Assembly (NCBI GenBank): GCA_963676385.2
Contig: CAXXMM010000006.1
Span: 124,001-188,000, forward strand
Length of the DNA: 64,000 nt
From: UBA1422 sp963676385
Lineage (GTDB): Bacteria; Bacillota; Clostridia; Peptostreptococcales; Anaerovoracaceae
Direction: 5' to 3'
Below are positions 8,195-17,637 of the stretch, one piece after another. The notes beneath the pieces were generated by a model. That model was not told where the DNA came from, ran no database searches, and saw only the letters and a program-made list of their open reading frames with translations. The translations under genes were made by a program, and so were the position numbers. How positions within the stretch are numbered: the first letter of the stretch is position 1; each line of letters opens with the position of its first letter.

Positions 8195-9622
8195 GAGAAA
8201 ATTATTGTTAAAAAACCAACGAACTGCGGTCTCCATTATAATTTCTATGCCTTCATCCCTATCACCATATTTTTCAGCCACTTCTTGGAATAGAATCGTC
8301 GAAGCAAGATCGCTGACTTGACCACTTCTTCCAGTTTTACAATCAGCACTGCCAGATAAATGGGGCAGTCCCAATACCATGGTGGTAAAGAATGCTAGGG
8401 GAACCCCGATAAGCCAGATGGTCCCGACTTCTGTAATCATGGCATATTTTGTATCCCCGCCACATCGCATCACCCCCACTACCAACATTGCTCCCAACAA
8501 AATCAACCACATGGTCAATCCGTAGATTAGCAAAATATAATAGGTGTATCTCTCACCCTCCGGGGAAAAACTATATAAAGAAATAATCGGTTTGGCGATG
8601 AGAATCAAGCAAGCTCCAAAGACGAGTCCAACAATCACACCGATTCGTAATAACTTTTTTGCCATGTAATAGGCCTCTTCGGCTTTGCCTTCCCCTAATT
8701 TTTGACCCACCAAAATAAGGATTGCATCTCCAATGCTAAAGCCGGCCATGACTAAGATGTTTTGAATGGTATTTCCTGCCTGGAATGCGGCAAACTCTGT
8801 GATGCCAACCCGGGCGTAGGCCGCCACATACATGGCAGTACCCAATCCCCACATGGTTTCATTGACGGTGGTTGGAATAGAGTTGCTGAGGATTTTTATG
8901 GCAAATTTTTTGGACCAACCAAAATACTCACGAAATTTTCCGGCAATAATGTTCTTGCGGCCGAAAACCATATAGGTCACCAACAGCGCCTCAAAGACAC
9001 GGGCAATCAAGGTCCCTAACGCAGCGCCTTCAACCCCCAGTTTTGGAGCCCCAAAATTGCCAAATACAAAAACGTAATTTAGCAATGTATTGGTTGAAAA
9101 GACTGCAATACTAATGTAAAGGGGGATTTTTGTTTGTTGGGTGGTCCGTAAGGCAATCTGCATTGGCACGGAGTAGGCAGAAAGCAAAAAACAAGGAGCA
9201 ATCAGTATCACGAAGTTCTTTCCCATTTCAATGGTTTCGGGAATATCTGTAAAAATTCCCAACACTACTCTAGGGAAAAAAGTAGCGGGTATGAAAAAAA
9301 GCAGCGCCCCTGCCATGGCAATGGTGATGTTAAAGCCTGCGGTTTTTTTGATTTGTGCCAAATCGCCGGCACCCCAAAACTGTGTCATGAAGGTGGAGCA
9401 ACCGCTGGAAAATCCAAACACTACCATCCAATAAATAAAATAGATTTGAAGCGAAACGCCAACCGCCGCTAATTCCGCTTCCCCCAAACTGCCAACCATT
9501 AAACTATCCACCAACTGAAGGGAAGATGCAATAAAACTTTGGAGCGCAATGGGCACCGCCACTCTTCTTAAATCTCTGTATAAATGCTGATTTGGAATCA
9601 TAGGTGATTGATTCTTTGCCAT
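8168..9622 (-). pseudogene. MATE-family multidrug exporter, C-terminus frameshifted
   Basis: This is a 12-helix MATE (NorM/DinF-like) cation-coupled efflux protein, recognisable from RVAVPIALQSFIASSLQLVD, GEAELAAVGVSLQIYF and VGVMRCGGDTKYAMITEVG. As read, it has 484 residues, but the last ~65 (after VLGLP) are polar and unlike the family. Removing one base of the four-base G run on the plus strand at 8362-8365 restores a family-like ending (IYLAVLIVKLEEVVKSAILL...) with a stop at 8245-8247, giving about 458 residues. So there is either a real one-base insertion or a sequencing error. The start ATG directly abuts the dCMP deaminase stop (TAA-ATG, no gap). Confidence 0.85.
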
Positions 9623-10072
9623 TTATTCCCCCAGCATGACGATTTTAAGCCCTGCCTCCGCCAACAAATCAACCGCCAACTTATCCGGATATCCTTCACG
9701 AACGATGATTCGTTTGATGCCGGCATTAATAATCATTTTTGCACAAATCACACAAGGCTGATGAGTGATATAAATTGAGGCACCTTCAATGCTTTGTGCC
9801 AACGTAGCCGCTTGAATAATTGCATTCTGTTCCGCGTGAAGAGCCCTACATAGTTCATGTCGCTCTCCGGAGGGAATGTTCTGTTTTTCTCGCAGGCATC
9901 CTCCAATTTCTTCGCAATGTGGAATTCCCTTAGGGGCTCCATTGTATCCGGTTGCAATGATGTGTTTGTCCTGCACGATAACGGCACCTACATTGCGCCT
10001 CATGCAAGTGGAGCGTTTGGCTGTAAGTAGCGCCATCTCCATGAAGTATTCGTCCCAGCTGGGTCTTTCCAT
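9623..10072 (-). CDS. comEB: Deoxycytidylate (dCMP) deaminase
   Basis: The 149-residue zinc enzyme converts dCMP to dUMP for dTMP synthesis. The catalytic zinc site is plain: His79-Ala-Glu81 (LHAEQNAI) and Cys107-x-x-Cys110 (PCVIC). An additional Cys/His-rich insert (PHCEEIGGC, HELC) is typical of the ComEB-type dCMP deaminases. It sits between truA and the MATE gene, all on the minus strand with tight spacing. The start ATG follows a GGAGG site. Confidence 0.9.
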   Translation of the reverse strand: MERPSWDEYFMEMALLTAKRSTCMRRNVGAVIVQDKHIIATGYNGAPKGIPHCEEIGGCLREKQNIPSGERHELCRALHAEQNAIIQAATLAQSIEGASIYITHQPCVICAKMIINAGIKRIIVREGYPDKLAVDLLAEAGLKIVMLGE

Positions 10073-10104
10073 TTTTGTTCCTCCCTGTTAATTTCAATCT
10101 TTGA

Positions 10105-10863
10105 CTAGCGAATCATTTCGCAGTCATAATATACATGTGTTAAATAAAGACCTTGTGGGGGTGCAGTATGCCCGGCCATGGATCGGTCTTGGCTTTGTAT
10201 CATCCCACTGATTTGAGATGGGGAACTTCTGCCCAATCCCACTTCCACAAGAGTGCCCACCATAATGCGCACCATGTTGTATAAAAATCCGTTTCCCGTT
10301 ACGTTGATGGTAACGTCCTCTCCTGCAGGCAACACTTCTAATTGGCTTACTGTTCGAACCGTGGTTTGTCTTTCCTTGCCACCGGTTGCCTGAAAGCTTT
10401 TGAAATCATGGGTTCCCACAAAATACTTGGCCCCATCTATCATGGCATCCACATCAAGGTGGGGACCCACATAGTAACAATAATTTCGGTCAAATACATT
10501 CCGATGATAAGTGTTTTTTATTTTGTATTGATAAGTTTTTCCCTTTGCATCAAATCGGGCGTGAAAGCCTAACGGCATTTCTTCCACCGCAGAAATATGG
10601 ATGGACCCAGGCAACATGTTGTTGGTTGCAAATAAAATCCGATTGGTTGGAATACCAAATTCTCCTGAAAAAGACCCTCGCTGACCTAGTGCGTGAACTC
10701 CTGCATCGGTTCGACTGGTTCCATGAAGGGTAATCGGCGTGGCACAAATTTTGCTCAAAGTTTGCTCCAATACCCCTTGTACCGTAGGTACATTGGGTTG
10801 TCTTTGCCAGCCATAAAAATCACTGCCATCATACTCAATGGTCAATAGCAAATTCCGAATCAT
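10105..10863 (-). CDS. truA: tRNA pseudouridine(38-40) synthase
   Basis: The 252-residue TruA makes pseudouridine at positions 38-40 of the tRNA anticodon stem. The catalytic aspartate is Asp53 in GTSRTDAGVHA, and other family marks are LTIEYDGSDFYGWQRQPN at the N-terminus and TGNGFLYNMVRIMVGTLVEVG near the C-terminus. Length is normal. Its start overlaps the malic enzyme stop by 4 bases (ATGA), so the two are coupled. Confidence 0.95.
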   Translation of the reverse strand: MIRNLLLTIEYDGSDFYGWQRQPNVPTVQGVLEQTLSKICATPITLHGTSRTDAGVHALGQRGSFSGEFGIPTNRILFATNNMLPGSIHISAVEEMPLGFHARFDAKGKTYQYKIKNTYHRNVFDRNYCYYVGPHLDVDAMIDGAKYFVGTHDFKSFQATGGKERQTTVRTVSQLEVLPAGEDVTINVTGNGFLYNMVRIMVGTLVEVGLGRSSPSQISGMIQSQDRSMAGHTAPPQGLYLTHVYYDCEMIR

Positions 10864-12032
10864 TGATTGGTACCTGCCCTATGGGTCCAGGCTTGGGCAA
10901 CCGCTTGGGCAACCGCGTCAGCCACCCCCGGATGAAATGCCCCGGGAATAATGTTTTCCGAATTTCTATCTTCTTGTGGAATCAAATCGGCCAAGGCATA
11001 TGCTGCGGCAATTTTCATTTCTTCCGTAATTCTCTGTGCCCGCACCTGCAACGCCCCCTTAAATAATCCGGGGAAAACCAGTACGTTATTAATCTGATTT
11101 GGATAATCAGACCGTCCGGTTGCAACAATCCCTGCTCCTGCAGCTTTGGCCCGGTCCGGCATGATTTCCGGTTCCGGATTTGCCATGGCAAAAATAATGG
11201 GTTCTTTTGCCATCAATCCAATTAATTCCGGTGTCAGCACCCCCGGTCCGGAAACACCTATAAATACCTTTCGCCCTTGTAGGCCATCGGACAATTTCCC
11301 CGATAAATTCTTATGATTGGTCTCTCCGCCCAGTTTTTTCATGGCTGGGTTCAATGTATCGTCATCTCCTCTTAAAATGCCGGATTTGTCGCAAACTAAA
11401 ATGTCTTTTACGCCGATGCTGAGAAGCATTTTGGCAATGGCAGTTCCCGCGGCACCGGCACCGTTAATCAGCACTGGCAGGTTTTCTATGGGAATGCCGG
11501 TCAATTTGGCGCAGTTAATTAATGCGGCGGCCACAACCACTGCGGTTCCATGTTGATCGTCATGGAATACCGGAATATCCAGTAATGCCTGAAGTTTCTC
11601 TTCAATTTCAAAACAGCGGGGAGCCGCAATGTCTTCCAGATTGATCCCACCAAAAGTTGGGGCCAGCGCCTTGACAATTTGAACAATTTCATCGGGATCC
11701 TGGGTATCCAGACAAATAGGAACCGCATCGACACCGGCAAATTCTTTAAACAACAACGCCTTTCCATCCATGACCGGAATGGAAGCGGATGCCCCAATAT
11801 TCCCCAATCCCAACACTGCAGAGCCATCGCTTACTACTGCAACGGTATTTCCTTTGTTGGTATATCGATAAACGTCATCCGGGGTTTCTTTGATACGGCG
11901 ACAAGGTTCTGCCACCCCCGGCGTGTAAGCTGTAGATAAATCATCTCGGGTGGTCACCTTCACTTTGCTAATGGTTGCCATTTTGCCTTTATGTTCTTCA
12001 TGCATTTTTAAAGATGCTTCGTAGTAGTTCAA
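10860..12032 (-). CDS. NAD(P)-dependent malic enzyme
   Basis: The 390-residue short-form bacterial malic enzyme oxidatively decarboxylates malate to pyruvate. Marks include TTRDDLSTAYTPGVAEPCR, GNIGASASIPVMDGKALLFKEF, FGGINLEDIAAPRCFEIE, the FHDDQHGTA motif and a Rossmann fold INGAGAAGTAIAKML. Starts at TTG (12030-12032) with a strong GGGAGG site six bases upstream; no ATG is better placed. The C-terminus lacks the phosphotransacetylase-like domain of the long (MaeB) form. It is coupled to truA by a 4-base overlap, an association with no obvious functional reason. Confidence 0.92.
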   Translation of the reverse strand: MNYYEASLKMHEEHKGKMATISKVKVTTRDDLSTAYTPGVAEPCRRIKETPDDVYRYTNKGNTVAVVSDGSAVLGLGNIGASASIPVMDGKALLFKEFAGVDAVPICLDTQDPDEIVQIVKALAPTFGGINLEDIAAPRCFEIEEKLQALLDIPVFHDDQHGTAVVVAAALINCAKLTGIPIENLPVLINGAGAAGTAIAKMLLSIGVKDILVCDKSGILRGDDDTLNPAMKKLGGETNHKNLSGKLSDGLQGRKVFIGVSGPGVLTPELIGLMAKEPIIFAMANPEPEIMPDRAKAAGAGIVATGRSDYPNQINNVLVFPGLFKGALQVRAQRITEEMKIAAAYALADLIPQEDRNSENIIPGAFHPGVADAVAQAVAQAWTHRAGTNQ

Positions 12033-12079
12033 TTTTTTCCTCCCACCTTTTTAATGGATATGGTTATATTTTCTATTGG

Positions 12080-13732
12080 TTATTTGGTAACCTTAAAGGA
12101 GCTCTTTAGGTCTACAATTCGATTAAAAACTTTATCGTTATCGTTGGTTAATTGACTATCGGCGATATAATATCCATGGCGAAAAAACTGAAAACGCTGT
12201 CCCGGCTGAGCATCCGCCAAGTTAGGTTCCCCATACCCGATTAATTCCTCCATGGAATTGGGGTTTATTCTGTTTTCCCCTGACTCTTCATCTGTCAACA
12301 GATAGTCATAATGACGGATGGTAATGGGAAGAGCCGTAGTCGCTTCTACCCAATGGATGGTTCCTTTTACTTTTCTCCCTTCAAACCCATTTCCACTTTT
12401 GGTTGCTGGGTCATAGGTGCAAAGCAAAGTTGTAACGTTGTCGTTCTCATCTTTTATGGCCTCTGTGCAGGTAACGAAGTATGCACCCTTCAGGCGCACC
12501 TCGTTGCCGGGGAATAGTCTAAAGTAGCCCTTGGATGGGACTTCCATAAAGTCATTCCCATCAATTAGAATTTCTCTCCCAAAGGGCACCATCCGGCTTC
12601 CCATTTCCGGAAGGTTCCGATTGTTTTCCATTTCCATTTCTTCTATGACATCTTCCGGATAATTGGTAATTATCACCTTGATGGGGTTTTCTACCACATT
12701 TCGGCTTTCCACCCGGTCTTTCAAATCTTCACGAACGCAATATTCCAGAAGTCCAACGTCCACCGTGCTATTGGATTTTGCCACCCCAATTCGGTCACAA
12801 AAATCTCGTATGGCCTCCGGCGTATACCCTCTTCGACGAAGCCCTGCAATAGTTGGCATTCTCGGATCATCCCAACCCTCTACCAAACCGTCGTCCACCA
12901 AACCTTTTAACAGCCGCTTACTCATAACGGTATGGGTTAGATTCAATCGGGCAAATTCAATTTGTTGAGGCGGATTTGGCCACCAACCCACTTCCCTAAG
13001 GCACCAGTCATAAAGGGGTCTATGGTCTTCAAATTCCAAAGTACATATGGAATGGGTAATGCCTTCAATAGCATCCTCAATGGGATGAGCAAAGTCATAC
13101 ATCGGATAAATGCACCACTTCTCACCGGTATTGTGATGTTCTGCATAGGCAATTCGATAGATAATGGGGTCCCGCAAATTAATGTTGGGAGAAGCCATAT
13201 CAATTTTTCCGCGAAGAACTTTTTCTCCCTCCAGGTATTTCCCTTCTTTCATTTCCAAAAATAAATGCAGATTCTCTTCCACCGTTCGGCTTCGATAAGG
13301 ACTTTCCTTACCCGGCTCCGTCAAAGAACCACGATACGCCCTCATTTCATCCGCCGAAAGATCACAAACATAAGCTTTGCCTTTTTTGATTAATTCAACT
13401 GCCGCTTCATACATGGTATCAAAATAATCGGATGCCCATAACCTTTTGTCCCAAGCAAACCCTAACCACCGAACGTCTTCTTCAATGGAATGAATATACT
13501 CCACGTCTTCTTTTATGGGATTGGTGTCATCATATCTTAAATTGCACTTGCCCCCGTATTTTTGGGCAGTGGAAAAATTAAGGCAAATTGCTTTGGCATG
13601 GCCAATGTGAAGATATCCATTTGGTTCCGGTGGAAATCTAGTGATAACCTTCCCCCCATGCTTGCCTGTCTCCAGGTCTTTTTCAATGATTGCGTGAATA
13701 AAATTAGTGGATGGGATATTATTTTCCGACAT
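12080..13732 (-). CDS. glnS: Glutaminyl-tRNA synthetase
   Basis: The 550-residue class I synthetase charges tRNA(Gln). The HIGH motif appears as PPEPNGYLHIGHAKA, the KMSKS loop as HTVMSKRLLKGL, and the C-terminal anticodon-binding beta-barrels follow (GTIHWVEATTALPITIRHYDYL). I chose the ATG at 13730-13732, which has a GGAGGTTCT site; the upstream frame to 13825 crosses the promoter region. Having GlnRS means tRNA(Gln) need not be charged through the GatCAB route. Confidence 0.95.
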   Translation of the reverse strand: MSENNIPSTNFIHAIIEKDLETGKHGGKVITRFPPEPNGYLHIGHAKAICLNFSTAQKYGGKCNLRYDDTNPIKEDVEYIHSIEEDVRWLGFAWDKRLWASDYFDTMYEAAVELIKKGKAYVCDLSADEMRAYRGSLTEPGKESPYRSRTVEENLHLFLEMKEGKYLEGEKVLRGKIDMASPNINLRDPIIYRIAYAEHHNTGEKWCIYPMYDFAHPIEDAIEGITHSICTLEFEDHRPLYDWCLREVGWWPNPPQQIEFARLNLTHTVMSKRLLKGLVDDGLVEGWDDPRMPTIAGLRRRGYTPEAIRDFCDRIGVAKSNSTVDVGLLEYCVREDLKDRVESRNVVENPIKVIITNYPEDVIEEMEMENNRNLPEMGSRMVPFGREILIDGNDFMEVPSKGYFRLFPGNEVRLKGAYFVTCTEAIKDENDNVTTLLCTYDPATKSGNGFEGRKVKGTIHWVEATTALPITIRHYDYLLTDEESGENRINPNSMEELIGYGEPNLADAQPGQRFQFFRHGYYIADSQLTNDNDKVFNRIVDLKSSFKVTK

Positions 13733-13766
13733 TTCAGAACCTCCATTTGCATCGTTTTGATGGGTT

Positions 13767-13791
13767 ATTATAACATATTTTGTGATATAAT
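13767..13791. promoter_or_regulatory. Overlapping divergent extended -10 promoters (glnS / PLP enzyme)
   Basis: In the 91-base gap between glnS (minus) and the PLP enzyme (plus), a TGnTATAAT box reads toward glnS (-10 at 13767-13772) and another reads toward the plus gene (-10 at 13786-13791). Neither has a convincing -35 at normal spacing, as expected for extended -10 promoters. They overlap and could compete. Confidence 0.5.
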
Positions 13792-13823
13792 TATATGCAA
13801 TGAACAACAAAAAGGAGGGCATC

Positions 13824-14852
13824 ATGGCACTAAATCAAGAAAAAATCGATTTTTTAAATTTACCAACTCCACTTCAGTATTTGCCAAAAGTCTCAGAAGA
13901 GTTGGGCATTCGGCTATACATTAAGCGGGATGATTTGACTTCCCTGGGCATGGGGGGCAACAAATTGCGGAAGTTGGAATACTACCTCTTTGATGCAAAA
14001 ACCAAAGGAGCAACCACCTTGATTACCGTAGGCGGCGCCCAGACAAATCACGGGAGACTTACCGCTTCCGTTGCGGCAAAATTTGGGATGAAGTGCGCCA
14101 TCGTTGCCATAGATGATTACCCCGGGGAGCTTTCCTCAAATTTGTTGCTGGACCGGATTATGGGTGCGGATGTGTTTTTATCAAAACACAAACATGGCCT
14201 CCCTTTTGAGGAACAGCTGGACAGTCTGGTGACGAAAGTACGTAACCAATATGAATCCCAAGGGGAAACCGTCTACTATATTCCCATGGGGGGATCCGGT
14301 GAAGTGGGGGTGCCTGGGTATTACGATTGTGCTTTGGAACTATCAAGTCAAGCTGCCGCGCTTGGCCTTGTCAACAGCAGATTGTTGGTTGCGGTTGGCA
14401 GCATGGGCACCTATATGGGTCTTTTTACCGGGATTTTCAATGAGAGTTTGGATTTGAATTTGGAGGGATTAGCCATCGCACCTTTTTACAAAAATCCCAG
14501 CGCCCATGCCCTTTCCTATTACAAAAAAGTGCAAACTTATTATCACTTGCCAAAGGATGCTGTGGCGACAGATTTTCACATTTGTGATGACTATACTTTT
14601 GGTGGATACAACAATGAAGTCAAAGAAGTGCGAGAAGTGGTATATTATTTGGCTCGTAAAGAAGGAATTTTGCTAGACCCTTGTTACACCGGCAAAGGGT
14701 TCTACGGTTTGCTGGATAAGGTACAACAAGGTGATATAAAGAAGGGAGAAACCGTCATCTTTCTTCACACCGGTGGACAGCCGGGTCTGAATGGACCGAA
14801 TCACCGAAAGGCCATGGAGGCGGAACTTATGGATGGGATTCATATCCTCTAG
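13824..14852 (+). CDS. D-cysteine desulfhydrase / ACC deaminase family PLP enzyme
   Basis: The 342-residue fold-type II PLP enzyme shows LYIKRDDLTSLGMGGNKLRKLEY, where the lysine of GGNK binds PLP, and a C-terminal HTGGQPGLN motif typical of D-cysteine desulfhydrase (DcyD) and 1-aminocyclopropane-1-carboxylate deaminase relatives. Likely reaction: breakdown of a D-amino acid such as D-cysteine to pyruvate, sulfide and ammonia; substrate is not proven by sequence. Start at 13824 is chosen because AAGGAGG lies 6 bases upstream; an in-frame ATG at 13800 has no such site. It is a single-gene unit ended by a terminator. Confidence 0.85.
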   Translation: MALNQEKIDFLNLPTPLQYLPKVSEELGIRLYIKRDDLTSLGMGGNKLRKLEYYLFDAKTKGATTLITVGGAQTNHGRLTASVAAKFGMKCAIVAIDDYPGELSSNLLLDRIMGADVFLSKHKHGLPFEEQLDSLVTKVRNQYESQGETVYYIPMGGSGEVGVPGYYDCALELSSQAAALGLVNSRLLVAVGSMGTYMGLFTGIFNESLDLNLEGLAIAPFYKNPSAHALSYYKKVQTYYHLPKDAVATDFHICDDYTFGGYNNEVKEVREVVYYLARKEGILLDPCYTGKGFYGLLDKVQQGDIKKGETVIFLHTGGQPGLNGPNHRKAMEAELMDGIHIL

Positions 14853-14930
14853 GGATGGGCTTCATTCCCTATCTATTTACACAACTCCTATACGCTATGT
14901 GTTATCCGGCTTCGATCAACCTCAAACGAA

Positions 14931-14966
14931 AACTCCCCGACAGATCCATCGGGGAGTTTTATTTAT
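14931..14966. terminator. Rho-independent terminator, probably bidirectional
   Basis: A 10-bp perfect stem (AACTCCCCGA / TCGGGGAGTT, arms 14931-14940 and 14949-14958) with an 8-base loop is followed by TTATTTAT on the plus strand. It lies between the PLP enzyme (plus) and an amino-acid permease (minus). Confidence 0.85.
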
Positions 14967-15002
14967 CCGTTTCATATTCATTTTATAGACAAGATTTTCT
15001 TT

Positions 15003-16793
15003 TTATGCCTTCAATCTTTTCGGCTCTATGGAACGAGATACAGCATACAGGATAATGGCAACCGCCAGAAATACATATGATGAAATTTCTATTGCGGTCA
15101 GCATATGACTCCAGTTACCAAACAAGGTGTTTAAAATCCCATCTGGATAAGTCTCTTCATAGTATCCGTCTTTTGCTCCAAAGTAATCGGATCCTTCAAA
15201 CCAATACAGCCAAGGTTTTCCAATCAAACCCATGATCGCGAGAACCAAGAAATTAAAGGACATTCTTTTGGTATCTCCAACAGCCAGTCTGGTTCTTGGA
15301 TTCAGAGGATAGCCCACAGCGTCTTTCTTCGCCAATCCACCATATCGTCTCTTCCAGATGAAGTACAGAATTGGGCCGGACACTATGCCTAGCATTCCAC
15401 CGATAAAGTACTCCGTTCCGTTGATGAAGAAGGAGAAGAATCCAAGGAAGATGGGGACAATGCAAATCAAACACAGGAAAGCATACCCACCTGGAATCTT
15501 GAATTTAATTTCTTCCGCCGGAATGCGCTTTCTCAAAATCATGGCTGAAATGTAAATCATAATGTATGCAGAAATCAAAAGGAATACGTCTACTACAATG
15601 ACTACTTCGAAAGGAAGAACGCACAGTACCAGATTGGTAATGCCAACAGAAAGAACTGCTACATACGGTACGCCGTGTTTTTTGTCGCATTTCACCAAAA
15701 TGGGAGGCGCTAGATTGTCATCCGCCAAGGCAAAGAAGCCTCTTGAGCCGGATGCAATATAGGTGTTGTAGATGGAGCAATTTGCCAAGACCGCAACACC
15801 GGCAAAAATGAATCCAAAAATCGGACCCCAATGGACAGATACCACATCGGCATATCCAACGGTCCCTGAACCGGTGCCCCACAAAAGCCAAGCCGGTACA
15901 TCTCCACTACTAATGCCCCAAGTGGCTGCCGTATCTGCAATCACCTGTGGATCCAAAACCTTGGCAGCATCCGCGCTGCTAAAGGAGGCTAAGCCGGCAA
16001 CGGTTGGCAAAATGTATACCGCCATAATCAAAGGAATGGTAATCATGGTAGCTTTGGGGATGACCTGAGGGTCCTTTACCTCTCCTGCAATGGTAGACAT
16101 GGATTCGTATCCGGAATACATCCACATTCCCAGGGCAATGCCCATACCAATATAGTATATCCAGCCTTCAAAGGCAATTCCTGTAAATCCATTAAGCCCC
16201 TCCAAACCTGCGGCGGTAATGGGGTCAAACGGGTTTTGTTCCCAATTCATAAATCCGCAAACGGCTACCATGCCGAAGGCAACAATAACCAGCACGGAAA
16301 GGATGGTGCTGACAATACCAACATCTTTCACACCACGTATATTGATATAAGTAAAAACAAAAATCATGGCAAATTTAAAAATGGTCTCCGGCCAGAATCC
16401 CCAGTCAAGCTGGTCTGCCAGATATCCACCTGCAAGAATAACATATAACGTGTTGTCAATATAAATCGAAATGGTTCTCCACCAACCTGCTTGGAATCCC
16501 CAGTATTCTCCCAGAGCTTCCTGTACCCATTTGTAGTATCCACCTTCTTGAGGTCTTGCAGAACCCAATTCGGAAGCGACTAGTCCCAATGGGGCACCCC
16601 AGATAAATGGGAGCACCAACAACATGATAATCGTCAGGCCGGGTCCGGCGTTGGGCATCATTTCTTCGATACCATACGCACCTGCGGCGCAGAGACAGAA
16701 AATCATGAAGACGACGGTGGACATTTTCACATCGTGCTTTTTGAGCCCGTGTTCACCGGTGTCCATGACAATGGACTTCTTTTCTTCACTCAT
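15003..16793 (-). CDS. APC-superfamily amino-acid permease
   Basis: The 596-residue protein is a 12-14 helix APC transporter. The N-terminal helices carry FMIFCLCAAGAYGIEEMMP, followed by PFIWGAPLGLVASELGSARPQEGGYYKWVQEA, the conserved glycine-rich helix 1-2 region. It is larger than usual (about 450-500) owing to a C-terminal region with further helices and a soluble loop (WFEGSDYFGAKDGYYEE). Start at 16793 (MSEEKKS) has an AGGAGGG site. Substrate is unknown, probably an amino acid or polyamine. It resembles the second permease at 17638-19335 only at family level. Confidence 0.85.
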   Translation of the reverse strand: MSEEKKSIVMDTGEHGLKKHDVKMSTVVFMIFCLCAAGAYGIEEMMPNAGPGLTIIMLLVLPFIWGAPLGLVASELGSARPQEGGYYKWVQEALGEYWGFQAGWWRTISIYIDNTLYVILAGGYLADQLDWGFWPETIFKFAMIFVFTYINIRGVKDVGIVSTILSVLVIVAFGMVAVCGFMNWEQNPFDPITAAGLEGLNGFTGIAFEGWIYYIGMGIALGMWMYSGYESMSTIAGEVKDPQVIPKATMITIPLIMAVYILPTVAGLASFSSADAAKVLDPQVIADTAATWGISSGDVPAWLLWGTGSGTVGYADVVSVHWGPIFGFIFAGVAVLANCSIYNTYIASGSRGFFALADDNLAPPILVKCDKKHGVPYVAVLSVGITNLVLCVLPFEVVIVVDVFLLISAYIMIYISAMILRKRIPAEEIKFKIPGGYAFLCLICIVPIFLGFFSFFINGTEYFIGGMLGIVSGPILYFIWKRRYGGLAKKDAVGYPLNPRTRLAVGDTKRMSFNFLVLAIMGLIGKPWLYWFEGSDYFGAKDGYYEETYPDGILNTLFGNWSHMLTAIEISSYVFLAVAIILYAVSRSIEPKRLKA

Positions 16794-16832
16794 TTGTTCC
16801 CTCCTAAAACAATATAACAATATCTTTTCTTC

Positions 16833-16862
16833 ATTTTACCCCCATTTTACAACCAATGTAAA
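16833..16862 (-). promoter_or_regulatory. Probable promoter of the APC permease at 15003
   Basis: On the minus strand TTTACA (16857-16862) and TAAAAT (16833-16838) are 18 bases apart, placing the start of transcription near 16826 and giving a short leader before the ATG at 16793. Confidence 0.5.
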
Positions 16863-17034
16863 CATTTTTTGAACATTCGTACAAATCCGGCATCTAATGC
16901 AATGTCTATTTTCCAACGATTTTGCCATGTCATTGGCTAATTCAGCAAATTGAACACCAAAATACAGCAAATAAGTATTATTCATAGGCTTCCTTTTTGA
17001 AGTATAAGTATACATAATATCTGGGTTCTGCCCA

Positions 17035-17062
17035 TTGACTTTCCAAAAATCCCCACTATACT
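17035..17062 (+). promoter_or_regulatory. Probable promoter of the thioesterase
   Basis: TTGACT (17035-17040) and TATACT (17057-17062) are 16 bases apart on the plus strand, with transcription expected to start near 17069, about 34 bases before the ATG. Confidence 0.55.
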
Positions 17063-17102
17063 GATGATAGCCTTTACCGTATATCTTCTTGGAGGAACCT
17101 AT

Positions 17103-17522
17103 ATGAAAGAATACAGCATTTCCCACCTAGTAAAATCCGAAGACTTAAATCATCATGGCACTTTGTTTGCCGGGCGTTCAGCGGAATGGTTGGTGGAAGC
17201 AGCCTTTGTTGCTGCCGCATCGTCCCATGGGCGACCGCAAGATGTTCTATGCATCAACATTCACGGTTTTATATTCAAAAAACCTGTGGAAAAAGGGACA
17301 ATTCTCACATTAAAATCCAGAGTTGTGAAAGTGGGACACACAAGCATGGTGGTATATGTGAGAGCCATCTCCGAAATTGAAAAAACCCAACATGTTGATG
17401 GCTTTCTTACCTTCGTTTGCGTAGAACCGGACACAAAGAAGAAGCGAATTGCCAACGTACAGTTGGATGAAACCACTGACCCCGATGAGTTGGCCATTCG
17501 AGAACGTGCAACTCTTCTGTAG
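17103..17522 (+). CDS. Acyl-CoA thioesterase, hotdog fold
   Basis: The 139-residue single hotdog-domain protein belongs to the YciA/BFIT-type acyl-CoA thioesterases, which hydrolyse acyl-CoA to free acid and CoA. The conserved active-site segment is DLNHHGTLFAGRSAEWLVEAAF near residues 11-33, followed by the DVLCINIHGFIFKKPVEKGTIL strand set. Start at 17103 (MKEYSISHL) is supported by GGAGG 7 bases upstream; the frame open from 17064 is rejected. It stands alone between two permeases and ends at a strong terminator. Confidence 0.85.
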   Translation: MKEYSISHLVKSEDLNHHGTLFAGRSAEWLVEAAFVAAASSHGRPQDVLCINIHGFIFKKPVEKGTILTLKSRVVKVGHTSMVVYVRAISEIEKTQHVDGFLTFVCVEPDTKKKRIANVQLDETTDPDELAIRERATLL

Positions 17523-17575
17523 GTGCAGACATATCTTTGTGTTTTGATCTCAAGTTTATATGCCTCATATAACAC

Positions 17576-17610
17576 AAAAGAGAGAACGAAAATTCGTTCT
17601 CTCTTTTATT
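17576..17610. terminator. Strong bidirectional terminator
   Basis: A 15-bp perfect stem (17576-17590 with 17593-17607) begins AAAAGAGAGAAC and ends GTTCTCTCTTTT. T or A runs at both ends make it usable in both directions, between the thioesterase (plus) and the permease at 17638 (minus). Confidence 0.9.
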
Positions 17611-17637
17611 AATTGTTCTTTTTGTTGAATGGCCTAA

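Larger units (their letters stand above)
16794..17102. other. Divergent intergenic region with two promoters and a doubtful small ORF
   Basis: This 309-base gap separates the permease (minus) from the thioesterase (plus). It holds the promoters listed separately. It also holds a 49-codon minus-strand ORF (16836-16985, starting MNNTYLLYFG) with an AGGAAG site and a CIRCRIC motif, but its end overlaps the permease -10 region, and I see no family; it may be chance. Confidence 0.4.

Noticed and set aside
16836..17126. A 96-codon minus-strand ORF between permease and thioesterase
   Set aside because: No family seen; it overlaps the divergent promoters. Only the 49-codon inner part has a ribosome site, and I kept that as a doubtful note.
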